Shown: positions 62,672 through 64,000 of the stretch, one piece after another | How positions within the stretch are numbered: the first letter of the stretch is position 1 | Layout of the letters: every line of letters starts with the position of its first letter | Source of the DNA: CAVOXO01 sp963700425 | GTDB taxonomy: Bacteria > Actinomycetota > Acidimicrobiia > Acidimicrobiales > Microtrichaceae | NCBI GenBank assembly: GCA_963700425.1 | Contig: CAVOXO010000001.1 | Location: forward strand, 1,798,001 to 1,862,000 | Length of the DNA stretch: 64,000 bases | Reading direction: 5' to 3' | The notes under the pieces: model-generated | What the model was told of the DNA's origin: nothing | Database searches by the model: none | What the model saw: the letters and a program-made list of their open reading frames with translations, nothing else | Position numbers and translations under genes: made by a program

Positions 62672-63013
62672 TCACTTGTCCGCCGGGGTCGGCTCGGAAT
62701 CGGACTCCTCCGGCTCGACTTCCATGCGGGCGAGGGATGCCTTGGACAGCCTGATCACGACATCGGTGTCGATCTCGAGATGGACGATGTCGTCCTCGAT
62801 GAAGGTGATCGTGCCGTGCAGCCCTCCGGAGGAGACCACGGCGTCACCGACGTCGATCTGGTCGATGAACGAGGAGTGACGCTGCCGCTCCTTCCTCTGG
62901 GGCACGATCATGAAGTAGACGAGAGGGCCGAGCAGCAACAGTGGCAGCAGGAGTCCGAAGATGTTCCCACCGGAGGACTCCTGGCCGAGGATGAGGGCGA
63001 TGAGCGGGTTCAC
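62672..63013 (-). CDS. yajC: Preprotein translocase accessory subunit YajC
   Basis: Small SecDF-associated membrane protein, 113 residues. One TM helix (IFGLLLPLLLLGPLVYFMIVPQRKERQ, about 17-38) followed by the conserved VGDAVVSSGGLHGTITFIEDDIVHLEIDTDVVIRLSKASLARM and an acidic tail. GTG start at 63013, 9 nt after TAGTCT (63023-63028). Precedes secD as expected. Confidence 0.93.
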   Translation of the reverse strand: MNPLIALILGQESSGGNIFGLLLPLLLLGPLVYFMIVPQRKERQRHSSFIDQIDVGDAVVSSGGLHGTITFIEDDIVHLEIDTDVVIRLSKASLARMEVEPEESDSEPTPADK

Positions 63014-63022
63014 AGTCGTTCG

Positions 63023-63028
63023 AGACTA
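63023..63028 (-). promoter_or_regulatory. -10 box for yajC-secD-secF
   Basis: TAGTCT on the minus strand ends 9 nt before the yajC GTG, between the tgt stop and yajC. Confidence 0.45.
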
Positions 63029-63061
63029 GTGCGGACTTCGCTCGGTGACGCCATCATCGGG

Positions 63062-64000
63062 TCACCCCCACACCTCCCCGATCTCGGCCCGGAGCGAACT
63101 CAGTCGACCGTGCGCGATCGCCTCGCGTATGCGCTCCATGAAGCGAAGGGTCCACGCCAGGTTGTGCAGGGTGGCGAGAGTGGCTCCGGTCGGCTCCCCG
63201 ACCACGAGGAGATGACGGACGTAGCCCCGGGAGTGCCGCCGGCACACGTCGCAGTCGCAGTCGGGATCGAGGGGGTCGTCGCTGCGGGTGAACTCGGCGC
63301 GCTTCGCGCTCACCCGACCACGGTTGGTGAGGAGCGTCCCGTGCCGACCCCACCTCGTGGGGAGGACGCAGTCCATCATGTCGACCCCCCGCGCCACCGC
63401 CTCGATGATCCCGTGGGGATCCCCGACCCCCATCAGATACCGCGGCTGGTCCCAGGGAAGATGCGCGACGGCCGAGTCCAGCGACTCCAGCATCTCGGTG
63501 CGACTCTCGCCCACCGACAGCCCTCCGACGGCGTACCCGTCGAATCCCATCTCGACGGTTCGTCGGGCCGATTCCGACCGCAGGTCCGGCTCGGTTCCGC
63601 CCTGACATATCCCGAACAGCGCCTGATCGTCGACCCGGCGGCGGGCGAGGAGCGCTCGGGCGGCCCACGATGCGGTGCGATCCACGGCATCGCGCAGGAC
63701 GTTCCGCTCGGCGGGAAGCGACGAACAGACATCGAGAACCATCTGGATATCGGCGCCGAGCGCCTCCTGGATCTCCACGGCGCTCTCGGGGGTCAGCCGA
63801 TGGGTCGACCCGTCGTAGGTCGAGCGGAAGGTGACGCCGTCGTCATCGATCCGGGGGCCCAGCGAGAAGACCTGATACCCGCCGGAGTCGGTCAGCATGT
63901 GTCCGTTGTACCCCTCGAAGACGTGCAGCCCGCCGAGCTGCTCGATCACCTCGGCGCCGGGCCGGAGCATGAGGTGATAGGTGTTGGCCAGGATCACCTC
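63062..64000 (-). CDS. tgt: Queuine/archaeosine-type tRNA-ribosyltransferase (partial, 5' end outside window)
   Basis: tRNA-guanine transglycosylase that exchanges guanine 34 for a queuine precursor. At least 312 residues are visible; the frame is open at the right edge, and about 65 N-terminal residues are missing by family length. ILANTYHLMLRPG, MLTDSGGYQVFSL (first catalytic Asp), QMVLDVCSSLP, GICQGG, YAVGGLSVGE, MGVGDPHGIIEAVARGVDMMDCVLPTR (nucleophile Asp) and the zinc site CDCDVCRRHSRGYVRHLL are all intact. Precedes yajC, as in many bacteria. Confidence 0.96.
   Translation of the reverse strand, partial: EVILANTYHLMLRPGAEVIEQLGGLHVFEGYNGHMLTDSGGYQVFSLGPRIDDDGVTFRSTYDGSTHRLTPESAVEIQEALGADIQMVLDVCSSLPAERNVLRDAVDRTASWAARALLARRRVDDQALFGICQGGTEPDLRSESARRTVEMGFDGYAVGGLSVGESRTEMLESLDSAVAHLPWDQPRYLMGVGDPHGIIEAVARGVDMMDCVLPTRWGRHGTLLTNRGRVSAKRAEFTRSDDPLDPDCDCDVCRRHSRGYVRHLLVVGEPTGATLATLHNLAWTLRFMERIREAIAHGRLSSLRAEIGEVWG

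Noticed and set aside
1..64000. CRISPR arrays, tRNA or rRNA genes, insertion sequences, phage genes
   Set aside because: None found on reading; no spaced repeats, no tRNA-like cloverleaf with CCA/T-loop consensus, no transposase or integrase motifs.

Overview
The window is GC-rich bacterial chromosome from an actinobacterium. The evidence is the actinobacteria-specific factor mihF next to gmk-rpoZ-coaBC-metK-priA, a Streptomyces-type 'conservon' (sensor kinase, roadblock, DUF742 and small GTPase genes), two separate bursts of actinobacterial housekeeping gene order, and many start codons 6-10 nt downstream of a TANNNT box (leaderless style). A deep-branching class such as Acidimicrobiia fits (PATAN/DUF4388 protein, SURF1, class 1B PyrD), but that placement is inference. 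Nearly all genes lie on the minus strand, so read the layout from high to low coordinates for transcription order.

Layout from left to right. 1-2.3 kb: RNase J (cut by the window edge) and dapA. 2.3-8.6 kb: conservon-like signalling island: winged-helix protein, GTPase, DUF742, roadblock and a large proline-rich nitrate/nitrite-sensor-like kinase, with a divergent P-loop-defective AAA-like protein. 8.6-12.7 kb: di-iron ferritin-like protein with its TetR regulator, a second TetR, SURF1 and a VTT-like membrane protein. 12.7-16.1 kb: riboflavin operon ribD-ribE-ribBA-ribH. 16.2-22.3 kb: moaB, then def-fmt-rsmB, two plus-strand methyltransferases and priA. 22.3-26 kb: mihF-gmk-rpoZ-coaBC-metK. 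26-38.4 kb: pyrimidine genes pyrR-pyrB-pyrC, carA, carB, pyrD, pyrF, interrupted by a lipoprotein, a sugar-dehydrogenase-like lipoprotein and a fatty-acid desaturase. 38.4-46.3 kb: nusB, efp, an Xaa-Pro peptidase and the shikimate genes aroE, aroK, aroB, aroQ, with a PATAN protein and a PH-like protein where aroC often sits. 46.3-52.2 kb: alaS, ruvX, mltG, two small membrane-associated proteins and a short rarA. 52.3-64 kb: aspS, hisS, menB, rel, apt, secF, secD, yajC and tgt (cut by the right edge).

A striking property of the sequence is that about twenty genes, mostly essential ones, are broken by single-base insertions, often in short G or C runs. In most of them the total span is 3n+1 for one visible break and 3n+2 for two. 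Breaks cluster at 12.9-15 kb and 29.7-30.7 kb; 52.2-64 kb has none that I can see. I treat these as sequence errors, not real pseudogenes, and give start and stop of the reconstructed gene in each case.

Most promising biology: the conservon island with its pseudo-ATPase neighbour; a PyrR-binding RNA hairpin that would cover the pyrR ribosome-binding site; widespread leaderless start signals; a desaturase with its own putative operator inside the car genes; and the PATAN/PH-domain pair in the shikimate cluster.
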